A stretch of 64,000 nt of DNA from Arbacia lixula (Eukaryota; Echinodermata; Echinoidea; Arbacioida; Arbaciidae). Where the stretch lies: the NCBI GenBank assembly GCA_963669155.1, contig OZ022590.1, positions 684,501 through 748,500 of the forward strand, written 5' to 3'. The notes beneath the pieces were generated by a model. The model was not told the origin of the DNA. It did not search any database and saw only the letters and a list, made by a program, of their open reading frames with translations. Both the position numbers and the translations under genes were made by a program. Numbering within the stretch: position 1 is the stretch's first letter; each line of letters opens with the position of its first letter. Positions 23,063-35,293 of the stretch are shown in pieces.

Positions 23063-24180
23063 CATGGCGGTCATATTTTGAAATAGCTGAAATGACCCTG
23101 TATTTTGCAAAATTCGAGATGGCTCATCATCCACATTTGCATAAAATATATCACTCTACGAGCTAGCATTTGGCGCTTTTAGAGAAAAGTGAACAGTTCC
23201 GTAAATAAATCGAGCTATGCGGCTGGACTACTGTGGTCATCTTCAGCTTATGAACTGTTCAATGTAAATACGCTGATGTAACATTTTTATTCAAACTAAT
23301 GCCCACAACTAAACATTACATTGACTATTTGGGCCTGCTCGCAACAACATCTCATGAATTCACACCAAACCGAATAATAACGTTTCAAATGGATTGTTCA
23401 TTGCTTTGTCAGAAAGTTGATGTCAAAACATATAATGGTATAAAATACAGTCTGCAAGTTGACATTGCAATGAAACGATTTGCGCACAACTTGTCTATTG
23501 TGCAGTTTGATACATGTATATTCATGTAACACATAGTTGCTTTTCATGAATTACCATGAGCCACATTATGATTTTTACAATGAATACATACTGACTTTGC
23601 TGCATAATGAATACACCAGTTCGTAGTTAGCTCTGGAGCAAGTTTGGTCACTATGACCTTTCCCTTTTTCATTAGGATAAGCAGTTGATTAATATATCAT
23701 TTCAAAAGGAGATGTTACGTAATGTGCTTACCCGACATAGCAATTTGCGATATTCAACCTCTAATAAAGGAACCATCTCAAAACAGGTGACAAGAATAGT
23801 AGGCTACGGTCTGTGAACAATTGGGAAAGCTTCTATTACATTGTTTATTGTAAACTAATTGTTGTCGTTTGGCCTGTTGTCAAATACCCCATGATTGAAC
23901 ACCTTGGTGTTCTTTTATAAATTGGATAACAAGCATATTCTAAAATAACTTATTAATGATGATGCTTATCTCAGTGATTTAAAAACCAACAAGCTGGTTT
24001 GGTCACTATGACCTTCATCTGCTCATGCGCAAATTGTAATTACGAACTGGCTTATTGACAGCTCACCCAATTTCATAAACAAGATCATATTTGCTGGTTG
24101 TAAAAATTGGTGAGCAAACCAAAGTGTAACTTCTAGCAGTATTACTACAAATAATATGTACTTGCGGTAATGGTGGTGAA
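23063..24180. other. Intergenic, possible hairpin-ended repeat 23622-24052
   Basis: CCAGTTCGTAGTTA at 23624 and its near-inverse TAATTACGAACTGG at about 24039, each close to a copy of TTTGGTCACTATGACCTT, suggest a diverged unit with inverted ends. No coding signal. Confidence 0.35.
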
Positions 24181-24189
24181 ATTAACGGT

Positions 24190-24232
24190 AGTTCTTCTAC
24201 TAGTAGAGTTAGAAGTAGAAGTAGTGGTAGTG

Positions 24233-24265
<33 letters not shown>

Positions 24266-24819
24266 ATAGTAGTAGTAGTAGTAGTAGTAGTAGAAGTAGA
24301 AGTAGTAGTAGTAGTAGTAGTGATAGTAATTGAAATAGTATTGATAGTAATAGTAGTATTTTTACTATTTTGTTTACTATGTATGTTATATTGGGTAATT
24401 TCACGGTCGGTAACTCACACTTCATTTAACGGTACGCTTACATTTAAGTCATTACTGGTCAGCTGGTATTCTTGTATTGTTGACGAGTGGTCCAGGTGGA
24501 AAATGTTGCGTGGGAGGGTATATAGGGGGAGGGTATATCAGGGGAGGGTATATCAGGGGAGGGTATATCAGGGGAGGGTATATCGGGGGAGGGTATATCG
24601 GGGGAGGGTATATCAGGGGAGGGTATATCGTGGGAGGATATATCAGGGGAGGGTATATCGTGGGAGGATATATCAGGGGAGGGTATATCGGGGGAGGGTA
24701 TATCGGGGGAGGGTATATCAGGGGAGGGTATATCAGGGGAGGGTATATCGGGGGTTCTTCTACTAGTAGAGTTAGAAGTAGAACCAGTGATAGTGGTAGT
24801 AATAGTGGTAGTAATAGTG

Positions 24820-24868
<49 letters not shown>

Positions 24869-24889
24869 TAGTAGTAGTACCAGTAGTGA

Positions 24890-24943
<54 letters not shown>

Positions 24944-25208
24944 GAGTAGTAGTAACAGTGGTAGTAGTGATAGTACTTGAAGGTATATCGGGGGAGGGTA
25001 TATCGGGGAAAGGTATATCGGGGGAAGGTATATCGGGGGATGGTATATTGGGGGAGGTTATATCGGGGGAGGGTATATCGGGGAAGGGTATATTAGGGGA
25101 AGGTATATCGGGGGAGGATATATCTGGGGAAGGCATATCGGGGGATGGTATTTCGGGGGAGGGTGTATCGGGGGAGGGTATATTGGGGGAAGGTATATCG
25201 GGGAAGGG
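24190..25208. repeat. Composite tandem array: (TAG)n + 15-bp minisatellite, duplicated
   Basis: Order: a start block GTTCTTCTACTAGTAGAGTT (24191), (TAG)n to about 24350, a spacer, a 15-bp minisatellite of unit GGGAGGGTATATCAG (24511-24753, 16 copies), the start block again (24754), (TAG)n to about 24975, then a second 15-bp array (24982-25208, about 15 copies, more diverged). The 15-bp units read as open frames on both strands, but only because the period is a multiple of three. Confidence 0.93.
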
Positions 25209-25727
25209 GAGAAAAATGACAGTTTGCATCATTTACATTCCTTCGTATTAGATTCCATAACATCAAAATACGTGTGCACTGCTGTTGATGTATAATAATG
25301 TTTTCATCATCAACTCACTAAAATAAGCTGATGTCACATCAATACAATGGCCATAATTAACATTGCAATCACTACCTGCGCATGCTGCAACAGCGTCACA
25401 CCCCAGTCTTCACACCAATCAAGTAAACAATATTTCAAATGGGAATATGCATTGCCATGTCAGAAATTGGCACCGTCCAAAAACATGTGATCCTATTGTC
25501 TACTATTATTGCAATGAAACTTTATGCGCACAACTTGTTTATTTTGTAGCTTGACATTTCTACCTCTGATGGACCACGACATGAATTATGATCTTGATAG
25601 GTTTTTATTAAAACGGGAATTAGCAGTTCTCAGAAAAATAGATAATATACAAAAATATTGTTCGCAAATATATGTTACATATTTATAAAGAAGATTGAAT
25701 GATTTTGTGATGTTCATACAGATATGT
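25209..25727. other. Intergenic, no gene recognised
   Basis: AT-rich; nothing recognised. Confidence 0.3.
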
Positions 25728-25960
25728 GTTATGGAAGCTTATGAAACAACTTTCTTTCTTTGAACCCATGCGTGGCGCCGCCGAAAAAATATGTCTTCTC
25801 ACCATGTGCTTTTCAGGTGTTTAATAATAACGAATAGGATTGCATAGCAACGGTTTCTCAGATAAAAAAAAAAGAAATGTAGAGTCTTATTTCGCTTGTC
25901 CAGTTCTGTTGGATTGCATCAATACTTTTGTGAGGAAAAGAGATATCAGCGAACAAAAAT
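25728..25960. repeat. Dispersed repeat, copy 2 of 2
   Basis: Diverged copy of 18206-18432 in the same orientation. Confidence 0.7.
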
Positions 25961-26588
25961 AAACATTTTTTTTCTACTAAAATATCTCAGTTGCAAACAA
26001 ACTCTGTTAATGAAAATAAACAGCTTAAGATATAATTTTGATATAATGATTGAATCCCACATTTCCGGAAATCTGCGGAAAGTGAAGAAATTTGTTAATT
26101 GTGTAAAATAGAATATTATCTTATATATCCGTTTGCGCATCATTCAACAATTATTTAGAAGAGAATCAAGTACAGGATCTTTAGTGGTGTTGCCCGTAAC
26201 TTTCTTGAAAATTGCACAAAAATGTGATATGAAACATAGCTTCCAAAGACAAAACAGTGAATCAAAGATATTGCTTTCCAAGTTGACAGCAGCTAAATGT
26301 AGGTGCCTCGCATGGGACATCAAAGCATTGTAGTGATTGTGGAATGCTTTTGACATTCATAAGGAAGCTTTAGTATCAATACAGATGTTTGAATATATTA
26401 TGCTCGAGTTGTCTCTCCTTCCTAACACATCCCTGGTTCACACTAATAAGCGTCAACATAAGTTAATATATATATATATATATATATATATCTATTCTAT
26501 TCTATTTAGCCTATTTCTCTCCACTGCTGAAGGAAGGCCTCCTCATCATTTTTCCATCTTGATCTATCTTGTGCCGTTCGTTTTCATG
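25961..26588. other. Intergenic, with (TA)n at 26466-26491
   Basis: AT-rich with a short TA dinucleotide run. No coding signal was recognised. Confidence 0.4.
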
Positions 26589-27256
26589 TCACACTACCAT
26601 ATTCTCTAATATCGTCGACCACCTCCTACTTTGTCTGCCTCTTCTTCTGGTGTTAGCTCTGGGGGTCCAGATGGTTAATTTATATGTCCATCTATCATCT
26701 TTCCTCCTGGCCACATGACCAGCCCACCTCCATTTCTTTGATTTAATCTCCTGTACTATGTCCCGTACTTTAGTTTTCTTTCTCAAATCCTGCTTTCTAA
26801 CTTTGTCCCTCTTTGTAACGCCAATCATAATTCTTTTCATAGCCCTTTCGGTTACTCTAAGTTTTCTCTCCAGTCTCTTAGTTGTGGTCCATGTTTCTGC
26901 TCCATAAGAGAGCACAGGTATGATGCATTGGTTGAAATCTGTTGCTTGTGAGAAAGAGGGAGCTCTTCATCACGAAAGATAAAGTTAAGCTTGCTAAATT
27001 CTGCCCAAGCCAACTAGATCCTTCTATTCACTTCCCCTGCTGTTTCATTTTCTATGGAGATCTTTGTGCCCAAGTATATGTAGTTGTCTACCTTTTCTAC
27101 GGTCCTCCCCCGAACTGTGATTTTGTGTTCTTTGAATCTACTGCTCATCATTACCTTTGTCTTTGTGATATTCATTTTCAGTCCAGCTTTTCTACTTTCT
27201 TCACTTGGTTCTCGGATCATTTTCTCCAGTTCTCCAGTATGGTGTATATATATCAC
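26589..27256 (-). pseudogene. RTE-like LINE ORF2 fragment (RT thumb to C-terminus)
   Basis: On the - strand, 27256-27014 reads LEKMIREPSEESRKAGLKMN followed by KTKVMM and the block VDNYIYLGTKIS. It continues with frameshifts to 26915-26589, which reads LSYGAETWTTTKRLERKLRV and WRWAGHVARRKDDRWT. These are standard words of RTE-type reverse transcriptases. The catalytic FADD region is missing, so this is a 5'-truncated dead copy. A more decayed relative is at 41585-41860. Confidence 0.85.
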
Positions 27257-27433
27257 TGGACCTAAACACCTAATGATATTGAATACATAAACAGTGCATA
27301 TTCAAAGTATATCTACTTATTACCGAACTCGTTATCACATGTACATAATGCAACAGTCCAGTGTATATTTTTTTTTTGCAGAAGAAATGTCTCTCAAGAC
27401 TTTCTGAATGTGTCTTAAATGACTGCATTACTA

Positions 27434-27582
27434 TAGAGGGCTCTCATAAGCAGGCTTATTGGAGGATAAAATAATAAAAAAAACTGTGCATCAGACCATG
27501 GAAACAATGACTTTTCACGGTCTGATGCACAGGTTCTTACTGTTTGTCCTCCAATATGGCTGCTTATGGGAACCCTCAATAG
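27434..27582. mobile_element. Hairpin MITE with TATTGGAGGA inverted ends, copy 1
   Basis: The two halves are nearly complementary over about 70 bp. Its relative at 39970-40116 shares GCCATATTGGAGGACAAACA and the central GGTCTGATGCACAGG. TA-rich flanks (CTATAG / CAATAG) suggest a TA-targeting (mariner-type) MITE. Confidence 0.8.
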
Positions 27583-28749
27583 ACATGATAGAAGCGGCGA
27601 TGGTTTGTATGGGCTGCGCGTTATATAGATTCTCTTCAGTGTGATGTAATACAGTTTAAGTAAGCTTTATATTAACATTCCGGTCGGCGGAAGTTGCTCA
27701 GTAGACTATGACTTTATTCCTCTTTTCAAACTACATGTACTCAGTAGTGTGTTCCAGGGTTGGACGCAAATATGCTTTTTTTTCTTACACCAGATTTCTG
27801 CCATACTCGCTATAAGATTCAAGAAAAACAGTGGTGGATGAGTCTAACTCGCGCCGCCGCAGAAATTTTTTTATTGCTGAGCTAGCTTAGCCTGCTTTGC
27901 ATGCTTACCGCTATCTACATGCATGAGTTAAGAACTAGGTTAGGTTAAGAGTTTGGGTTAGAGTTTGGTTTTGGGTTCAAACTCATAAAATTAGTGCGAT
28001 ACCAAAGCGCATTAACACCTTATAAGCGTAGGCTGCGTACGTGTGCGCTGACGAGGTAGACTCATTCACCGCCGGTTTTCTTGCCTTTCATCTCGAGTAC
28101 GGCAGAACTCTAGTGTAGAAGAAAAATATGCGCGGGTTTGACGCTCCTTCGCTTCCAGCATGTGACGGGTAGAAAATTGTATGTGTATGTTGATGCTATT
28201 GTTGTTAAGCGTTATTGCCGTTTTCATTGAAATCACGAATATTTACGTCGTTAACTTTATTTATTTATATGGTAGTGAATTCGTGCTCTTTAAATATCAT
28301 ATATATTTTGAAAGTTGTATTTTTTTGTATTGATAAAAGGTCGCCTTAGAGGTTCACTATTTAATATGAAAATACCTGTTAGCTTCTACTGAGGTATATT
28401 GATTCACACATTAAGAAATTTATAATCGTTTCATGAAAATATGTTTCCCATTTTTTTTTTAATAATGCTTACTTCAGTTATCTTCACCTAGATAAAGAAA
28501 ACGCCTCTAAAAATCCTCTAGATAATTATTCCTACTTTGAAACATCACTTGTTACTCACAAGCAGGAAAATTCAACACAACAATACATAATACCGTGCAA
28601 CTTACCTTCCGAGCTGCTAATGCTTACAACAGAATGACAGGTTTTTCAATGAAAATCACCGAACAACCATTCAGATTGTGCTATGTCAGGCAATTACAAA
28701 GTGCTGAAGTAAGAAAGGTTGTGAGGTGGTCTGGTGTAAAAGAAAATAT
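27583..28749. other. Intergenic, no gene recognised
   Basis: Around 27925-27980 there are GTTTGGGTTAGAGTTTGGTT-like repeats. Otherwise featureless. Confidence 0.35.
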
Positions 28750-29405
28750 GGTTGCAGTTCGATATTTCGAAGGTTCGTTTATTCCGAAGGTTCGTTATTC
28801 TGAAGGTTTGTAATTCCGAAATACGTAAATTGCGTATACCTCGATGCTCGTTAGTCCGAAAACGAAACAGGGTTCGTTAATCCGAGCATTTGTGGCGTTA
28901 TTCCGAAGGTTCTTATTCCAAATGTTCGCTAATCCGAAAACAAAATAAGTTTCGTTTCTCCGTAGGTTCGTTAATCCCAAAACGAAATAAGGTTTGTTTT
29001 TCCGAAGGTTCGTTAATCCGAAAACGAAATAAGGTTCATTTTTCTGAAGGTTCGCTAATAAGGTTCGAACCTTATTTCTTTTTCGGACTTAACGAACCTT
29101 CGGAATAACGAGCCATCGGAGTATTCGAACCTTCGGAATAACGAACCTTTGGAATATTCGAACCTTTGGAATAACGAGCCTTCGGAATAACGAACCTTCG
29201 GAATAACGAGCCTTCGGAATAACGAACCTTCGGAATAACGAGCCTTCGGAGTATTCGAACCTTCGGAATAACAAACCTTCTGAATAGTGAACCTTCGGAA
29301 TAACGAGCCTTCGGAATAACGAACCTTCGGAATAACGAGCCTTCGGAATAACGAACCTTCGAAATAACGAGCCTTCGGAGTATTTAAACCTTTGGAATAA
29401 CGAGT
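28750..29405. mobile_element. Foldback element of 16-bp TTCCGAAGGTTCGTTA repeats, copy 3
   Basis: The left arm (28751-29059) carries the unit in one orientation. A perfect palindrome AAGGTTCGAACCTT at 29060-29073 marks the turn, and the right arm (to 29405) carries about 20 units in reverse, many alternating GAACCTTC and GAGCCTTC for a 32-bp higher-order period. Frames on either strand are repeat translations. Confidence 0.85.
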
Positions 29406-30221
29406 GCTCCCCAAAACATGTCCTATTGTGAGCATTGTCAGCTCGCTTGGTGATTGCAAGTTATCATGTATCGTTATAGATACAGGTTGAGAAACACACA
29501 GTCACAACAAACAAACATGTATTTCCGTAATTGTGGCCCTTTAATATAGATGACACGCTTTATTGCACTGTACCGTATGCCACAGAGCTATATATATATA
29601 AAAACACTCATAACAATACGGCATGCAGCGGCCTCGGTAACACAAAGGGACCGTCTGCTGATACTTGAGCTATTAGTTGTGCTACTAGTTTATGTCAGGA
29701 ATGGAGGAGGGATCCTTGATCACATACCGGTCTAATGATTACATGTATGGCCAGAACTATCAGCCACGATTTGCTTATCTGTATGTATAAGCTGTGAACT
29801 ATTCTGACTGGAAGGGCGGCTTTGCACTGATGTTCTGTTCTGGTCTTCAACCACATCGAGTTTACTGCACTGGCAGCAACGTGTATCTTGCATCCAAGGT
29901 AATTATCAATGTCGGGCTATTGTATTGGTCTCAGTCATAGCCAGTGAGACATATTTGTAGCAGTACAATCGTATACACACGATTAACATTTGTTTTCGTT
30001 GGGAGCCTGAAATAAGACATAAAACTAATTTGTGTTTGTGTCTCACATTGGTACTAAATCATATGTGTGGATATCGTGTTGCGCAACCATAATAATGCCA
30101 ATGCTGGCCTATGGTGTGCAGACTATCGTATTCGCTACTTTCAATTAATAAAGTAGATTGCTAACTATGAACTGTTAAGCAAAAGAGAATGTATCACCGT
30201 TATTTGATGAGTAAAAGCGAA
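29406..30221. other. Intergenic, no gene recognised
   Basis: AT-rich; a (TA)4 run at about 29591. Nothing else recognised. Confidence 0.3.
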
Positions 30222-30226
30222 TGAAA

Positions 30227-30228
<2 letters not shown>

Positions 30229-30259
<31 letters not shown>

Positions 30260-30470
30260 GGGGGGGGCTTCCAAGACCCTTCTCATAGAAAGGACATGAG
30301 CTTCTGCAGTGTTTATCATATTTTCTACTACTTCTATATCTGCCTGCCCCTTCATGCAAACACACACATAAACACACACACACACACACACATTAACACA
30401 CACACATACACACACACATACGCACACATACACATACACACACACGCACACACATACGCGTACTTTTCTT
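30229..30470. repeat. Poly-T/G tract and (CA)n microsatellite
   Basis: A run of about 30 T followed by 8 G (30229-30267), then a CA-rich tract (30359-30462). Confidence 0.9.
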
Positions 30471-31473
30471 GACTGGATTCCTTTGAGGTTCTCAGCCTCG
30501 AGAAAATATAAAGTCCCGCAGCCAAACGGCAAATTTTGTCCTAATCTGGATATCTCTGGGAAAGATCCCTTTGTCCTGCTGGTTATTCATCTATAGGGTG
30601 TAAGTAATGATATCTAGGGTGGTGTGTATCCTTTTCCAAGGCGGCTGCCTTGAAGGATTTTCTCCTATTTTGTATACTTTCTGTCAAAATAAAAATCGTT
30701 TTTGTCCATAAATATGTTCTTGGATCCAATAAACATAGTTAAAAGGGTCTTAGATGTTTTAAGAGCATGATTACCATGGTAATTAGCAATATGGGTGTTA
30801 TTATTATGCCCAGAAAAGGCGATACAATTGTCAAATATGTCATAACATCAAAGACCATATGAAAAAAAAGATGAATGATGTTTCATGGCTCATACCTCGC
30901 GTCCGAGGATTTAAGGGAATATTCTTTTCAGTTGCATGCTTTCAAACATGTCAAATGACCAAACAGGTAAATCCTCGAGCGACAGACTCTAGCGCGATTT
31001 TGGCAGGGAAAGCCTTGGACAGGGAATCTTTTGACAGCTCTAGCCTTTCTCTGTTGCCAGTTCTCCTCTACAACTTCTCTTCGCTCTTCAATCAAACCTC
31101 TTAGCGCCGTGCTTCCATCATCCATGCTGTCCTCCAGCTATTTCTGTTCCTAGTAATATGCAACCAGTCATCCTCGGGGATATCAGCAACTCATAACTGG
31201 CGCTTCAGTTGGTGTTTATGCTGTTTATGATTTGTTATGTTTATGTGACAATAGTGCCATTCTCATTAACCTTAAAAATCGAGAAGTTAGAAAAATCGAG
31301 AAGTTACGGGACAGGGACAATTGGACCATTCGGCTTTTGTTTTTTTAACGAGTTTTCTAACTTCGCGATTTTTAAGCCCAATGAGAATGGCAATAATGTT
31401 TATGTTCACGTTTATGTGTATGCTAGTGACAATAATAAACGTGGCATGTATTCTAAACAGCGGTCTAACGTAA
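30471..31473. other. Intergenic, with a small hairpin at about 31255-31395
   Basis: CCATTCTCATTAACCTTAAA and its inverse near 31370-31390, plus AAAATCGAGAAGTTA / TAACTTCGCGATTTTT, form a hairpin MITE-like unit of about 140 bp. No gene. Confidence 0.5.
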
Positions 31474-31474
31474 T

Positions 31475-31806
31475 GTTTTGGTGCAATATATGAAATGTAT
31501 GAAATATAATCCAGTATATAAAATCTACAAAGTCTTATAATAAGTGAGTACACCATTACCATAGAAATTTGCAACAAAATTACACAATGGACCGCAAGAT
31601 GATGGTGATACGAATATGATAATTACATGTCATGACAGATGTTTTGGTGCAATATATGAAATGTATGAAATATAATCCAGTATATAAAATCTACAAAGTC
31701 TTATAATAAGTGAGTACACCATTACCATAGAAATTTGCAACAAAATTACACAATGGACCGCAAGATGATGGTGATACGAATATGATAATTACATGTCATG
31801 ACAGAT
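31475..31806. repeat. Tandem duplication, 2 x 166 bp
   Basis: The unit starts GTTTTGGTGCAATATATGAA and the second copy begins at 31641. No difference was noticed by eye. It directly adjoins a foldback arm. Confidence 0.93.
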
Positions 31807-31812
31807 AAAAAT

Positions 31813-32019
31813 TTTTTAACTTTGATGACGTCACAACAAGAATCTAAAGTTGGAGGAAATTTTTGGAGGCGGGGCTTATCAGTGCTGAGAAAAATATAGA
31901 AAAAATTATTTTAAAATATAGGTCACATATTTCCATTGAACAGTTAGTGATTTTGTTATATACATATTAAGTTGCATCAATAGAAGTCAACATACATTTT
32001 GATGACAGGGGCCCTTTAA
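31813..32019 (+). mobile_element. Solo right arm of TTAA-foldback family
   Basis: Matches the right arms at 32541-32740 and 34775-34982. It contains GGAGGCGGGGCTTATCAG and ends GGGGCCCTTTAA. Confidence 0.8.
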
Positions 32020-32064
32020 ACGCGTATACACTACTTCTGCGTTACGTCATATGAACGCCTTTTC

Positions 32065-32740
32065 TTAAAGGTCCCCTGTAATCAAAATGTATGTTGACGT
32101 CTGTTGATGCAACTTAACGTGTATTTAACAAAATCACTAACAGTTCAATGGAAGTATGTTTCCTATATTTTAAAATAATTTTTTCCATATTTTTCTCAGC
32201 ACTGATAAGCCCCGCCTCCAAAAATTTCCTCCAACTTTAGATTCTTGTTGTGACGTCATCAAAGTTAAAAAATTAGAAGGATAATAGGCAGAATTATGCA
32301 CAAATTACACATTGCAATGACTACCCCCGCCTGCCCACAAGAGCATCACATGTCTTCACACAATACAACCTAACACCCTTTCATGTGGGAATAATTGTTT
32401 CCTTATGTCAGAAATGTGCTAGCTATGCCAAGGGGGAAAATACATTGCATAAACATGCGATGACATTATAAACACTTGCAGGTAGTCATTGCAATGATTA
32501 GTTTGTGCATAAATTATGTCTATTATCTTGCTAATTTATACCTGTGATGATGTCACAACAAGAATCTTGAGTTGGAGGATATTTTTGGAGGCGGGGCTTA
32601 TCAGTGCTGAGAAAAAATATAGAAAATTATTTTAAAATAAAGGACACATATTTCCATTAAGCCGCTACTGATTTTGTGATATACATATTAAGTTGCATCA
32701 ACATAAGTCAACATGCATTTTGATTGCAGGGACCCTTTAA
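32065..32740. mobile_element. TTAA-flanked foldback element A
   Basis: The left arm (32065-32275) begins TTAAAGGTCCCCTG and the right arm (32541-32740) ends CAGGGACCCTTTAA. The arms are about 200 bp inverted repeats, each with CTGATAAGCCCCGCCTCC or its complement. The 265-bp centre has no frame. TTAA at both edges is the target choice of piggyBac-type elements, which makes this a non-autonomous candidate of that type. Confidence 0.82.
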
Positions 32741-32924
32741 GCATAAACAGGAAACGGCGTTTTGGATGAGCGTTTACAATAGGCGTTTCAAAACGCTGAT
32801 TCTGCCTTCGCATATTGAGCATAAACACACACCATGCGTGTCCGGAGATCATCAAAGGTAGAAATGAGCTCAAATATATAGTTTATTCGCGTATCAAAGA
32901 CCATTTTTTTTATTGTTTTTTTAT

Positions 32925-33165
32925 TGTTTTATTGTTTGCAAATTGTCCTCACGTCGTTCATACAATACGTTATTAATGGTAACTCCTAAGCTTGTCCGAG
33001 GTTTGTCCAAGTCGCAACAACTAATAGAATCAGAGTGCGTTCCATCCATTAAGAATCACGAATCACGAAATACAGGTAAATATAATAACGCGTCACCAGG
33101 CAGTTCGAGGAAAGTTGTGAATACCTTACGAAAATGGCTTATTCATTGCTGCAGTGAATAATTAT
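32925..33165. repeat. Dispersed/tandem repeat, copy 1
   Basis: The stretch CACGTCGTTCATACAATACG to GAAAGTTGTGAATACCTTAC recurs, diverged, at 33545-33765. Confidence 0.75.
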
Positions 33166-33223
33166 GCGCAAAAAGTATATCTGTTTGGTAATAACTACCT
33201 GCAACTGCTCACAATAGTATCGA

Positions 33224-33416
33224 ATTAAAGATAGCCCGTCCCTTTTACAGACATAATTCTGAAAGTTCCCAGACCTTTTCATCATTTGAGAGAGAGAGAG
33301 AGCGGCTATATGACCTTTCCCTGGAATCGACAAAGCGTAATATTCGGTTTTGAGGAAATAATCTTCAATAATTGATAATTTGCAGATGTTTGTAAAAGGG
33401 ACGGGCCATCTTTAAT
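33224..33416. mobile_element. MITE with TTAAAGA...CCCGTCCCTTTT inverted ends, copy 2
   Basis: The left end ATTAAAGATAGCCCGTCCCT and the right end AAAAGGGACGGGCCATCTTT are inverted copies. It lies between the two copies of the 240-bp repeat and is of the same family as 15638-16164. Confidence 0.75.
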
Positions 33417-33544
33417 CTGCTGCAGTGGAAGTTTCATTGCTCTGTTTATAATGTCCTTTCTATGCTACGGAAGAAAGGATAAGTTGACATTGCTGCGAAT
33501 ATTTGATAAACGTACTATTGTGAGCAATGGACCATTTTCGTTAT

Positions 33545-33765
33545 GTATGCAAACTTTATTCACGTCGTTCAAAAAATACGTTACTAATGGTAACCCCAAA
33601 GTTTGTCCGAGGTGTGTCCGAGTAGCAACAACTAATAGATCCAGAGCGCGTTTCATCCATTCAAACTGAATCACAAAATACAGGTGGATGTAACAGCGTG
33701 TCACCAGGCAGTTAGGGGGTAAGTTGTGAATACATTACGAAAATGGATTATTGCAGGTCATTCAA
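33545..33765. repeat. Dispersed/tandem repeat, copy 2
   Basis: Diverged copy of 32925-33165, same orientation. Confidence 0.75.
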
Positions 33766-33975
33766 ATTTGTATAATTAGGTTAAGTACAGGTGAAAGGTC
33801 TCAAGGGAAACTGCTAAAAATGCGACTGATAACATAAAAGGCCAGTAGTACGTTGACGAGTACATATGAGAGAGAGAGGATATGGGATAACACGAAGCGG
33901 TCCCTTTAAGCGTAAAGGGGGGTGGGGGATGATCTCCTTCTTTGATCTGTGTCACATGGTATGCACCAATGACCA

Positions 33976-33991
33976 CACTGTGTATGCGTGT

Positions 33992-34041
<50 letters not shown>
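33976..34041. repeat. (GT)n microsatellite
   Basis: About 28 GT units with two interruptions. Confidence 0.93.
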
Positions 34042-34338
34042 CAGACGCGTATTCAGACATGATTATATTTGTCTGGGACCGTACACATGAGAATAACACT
34101 GGTTGATTTCAATAACATTCTTTTAAGATTTTCAACAATAGGAAAAAAAAAATCAGTTAAAATAGTATTATATCGTGGTAATCTGATGTTGGTAAGAATA
34201 AGAATCGTATTCGCGTGTTTACACAGCCATAGTTCCCCTCGGTGCGTGGGGAGTGGTGTACATATATGGAGGTATACATAGGCGCATTATATTTTGACAT
34301 TTTGATATTACATACTGTTTACTCTGCAGATTATTGTC

Positions 34339-34982
34339 TTAAAGGGCCCGTGTCATCAAAATATATCTTGACTTCTGTTGATGCAACATAATATGTATAT
34401 AACAAAATCACTAACTGTTCAATGGAAATATGTGTCCTATATCTTAAAAGAATCTTTCTATATTTTTTCTCAGAACTGATAAGCCCCGGCTCCAAAATAT
34501 CCTCCAACTCAAGATTCCCCCTGTGACATCATCAAAGGTAGAAATTAGCAAGACAATGAACATAATTTATGTATAACCTAAACATTGCAATAACTACCTG
34601 CAAGTGCTTCTAATAACATCACATAGCTAGCACATTTCTGACATAAGGAAACGATTATTCCCACAGGAAAGGTTGTCAGATGATATTGTGTGAAGACATG
34701 TGATTTTCTTGTGGGCAGGTGGAGGTAGTCATTGCAATGTGTAATTTGTGCATAAATTCTGCTTATCATCCTGCTAATTTCTACCTTTGATGGTGTCACA
34801 GGGGGAATTTTGCGTTAGAGGATATTTTGGAGGCGGGGCTTATCAGCTCTGAGAAAAAATAAAGAAAAAATGTTTTAAAATATAGGACGTATATTTCCAT
34901 TGAACAGTTAGTGATTTTGTTATGTACATATTATGTTGCATCAACAGTAGTCGACATACATTTTGATGACAGGGGACCTTTA
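34339..34982. mobile_element. TTAA-flanked foldback element B
   Basis: The left arm begins TTAAAGGGCCCGTGTCATC and the right arm ends GACAGGGGACCTTTAA. The arms are about 200 bp, and the centre is related to that of element A (a run from AACCTAAACATTGCAATAAC to ATTCCCACAGG matches in inverted sense). Same family as 31813-32019 and 32065-32740. Confidence 0.82.
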
Positions 34983-34989
34983 ACTGTTA

Positions 34990-35293
34990 ATAATTCGTTT
35001 ATTTTTGTTTTGTGTGTTTGCTTTTGGTTTGTGTGTGTTTCCTTGTATTAGTCTTTCTTTTAGTCTTACTTTTTGAAAGTACGTATTTGTATGTAATTTG
35101 TTTACTTTGGTTCATCGTACTGTATGTCAGTTAAATAATGTACTTTATATTTATGTGTTTTGAACCTCATGTTAAAGGTTATCGCACCTCACAAGCCATC
35201 GGATTTCTGGTGATGCCTTATATTCATTGTTCATGATATTATATATTTTTGTTTGTTAAATGAATAAAGAATTGAATTGAATTGAATTGAATT
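34990..35293 (+). repeat. Probable LINE 3' tail with (GAATT)n
   Basis: T/G-rich sequence ends TGAATAAAGAATTGAATTGA with five GAATT units (about 35269-35293). This is the kind of tail left by CR1/Rex-type LINE insertions. No coding part remains. Confidence 0.45.

Noticed and set aside
22898..23166. Poly-His and poly-Asp frames
   Set aside because: The (GAT)n tail of the RTE LINE.
24063..25251. Long frames of poly-Val, poly-Leu, poly-Thr or GGYIR repeats
   Set aside because: Translations of the TAG and 15-bp repeats; a period divisible by three keeps all frames open.
28750..29405. CRISPR-like regular repeats
   Set aside because: No unique spacers, units adjoin directly, arms are inverted, and the DNA is eukaryotic. 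The 150-bp satellite at 61.7-62.8 kb was rejected for the same reasons.
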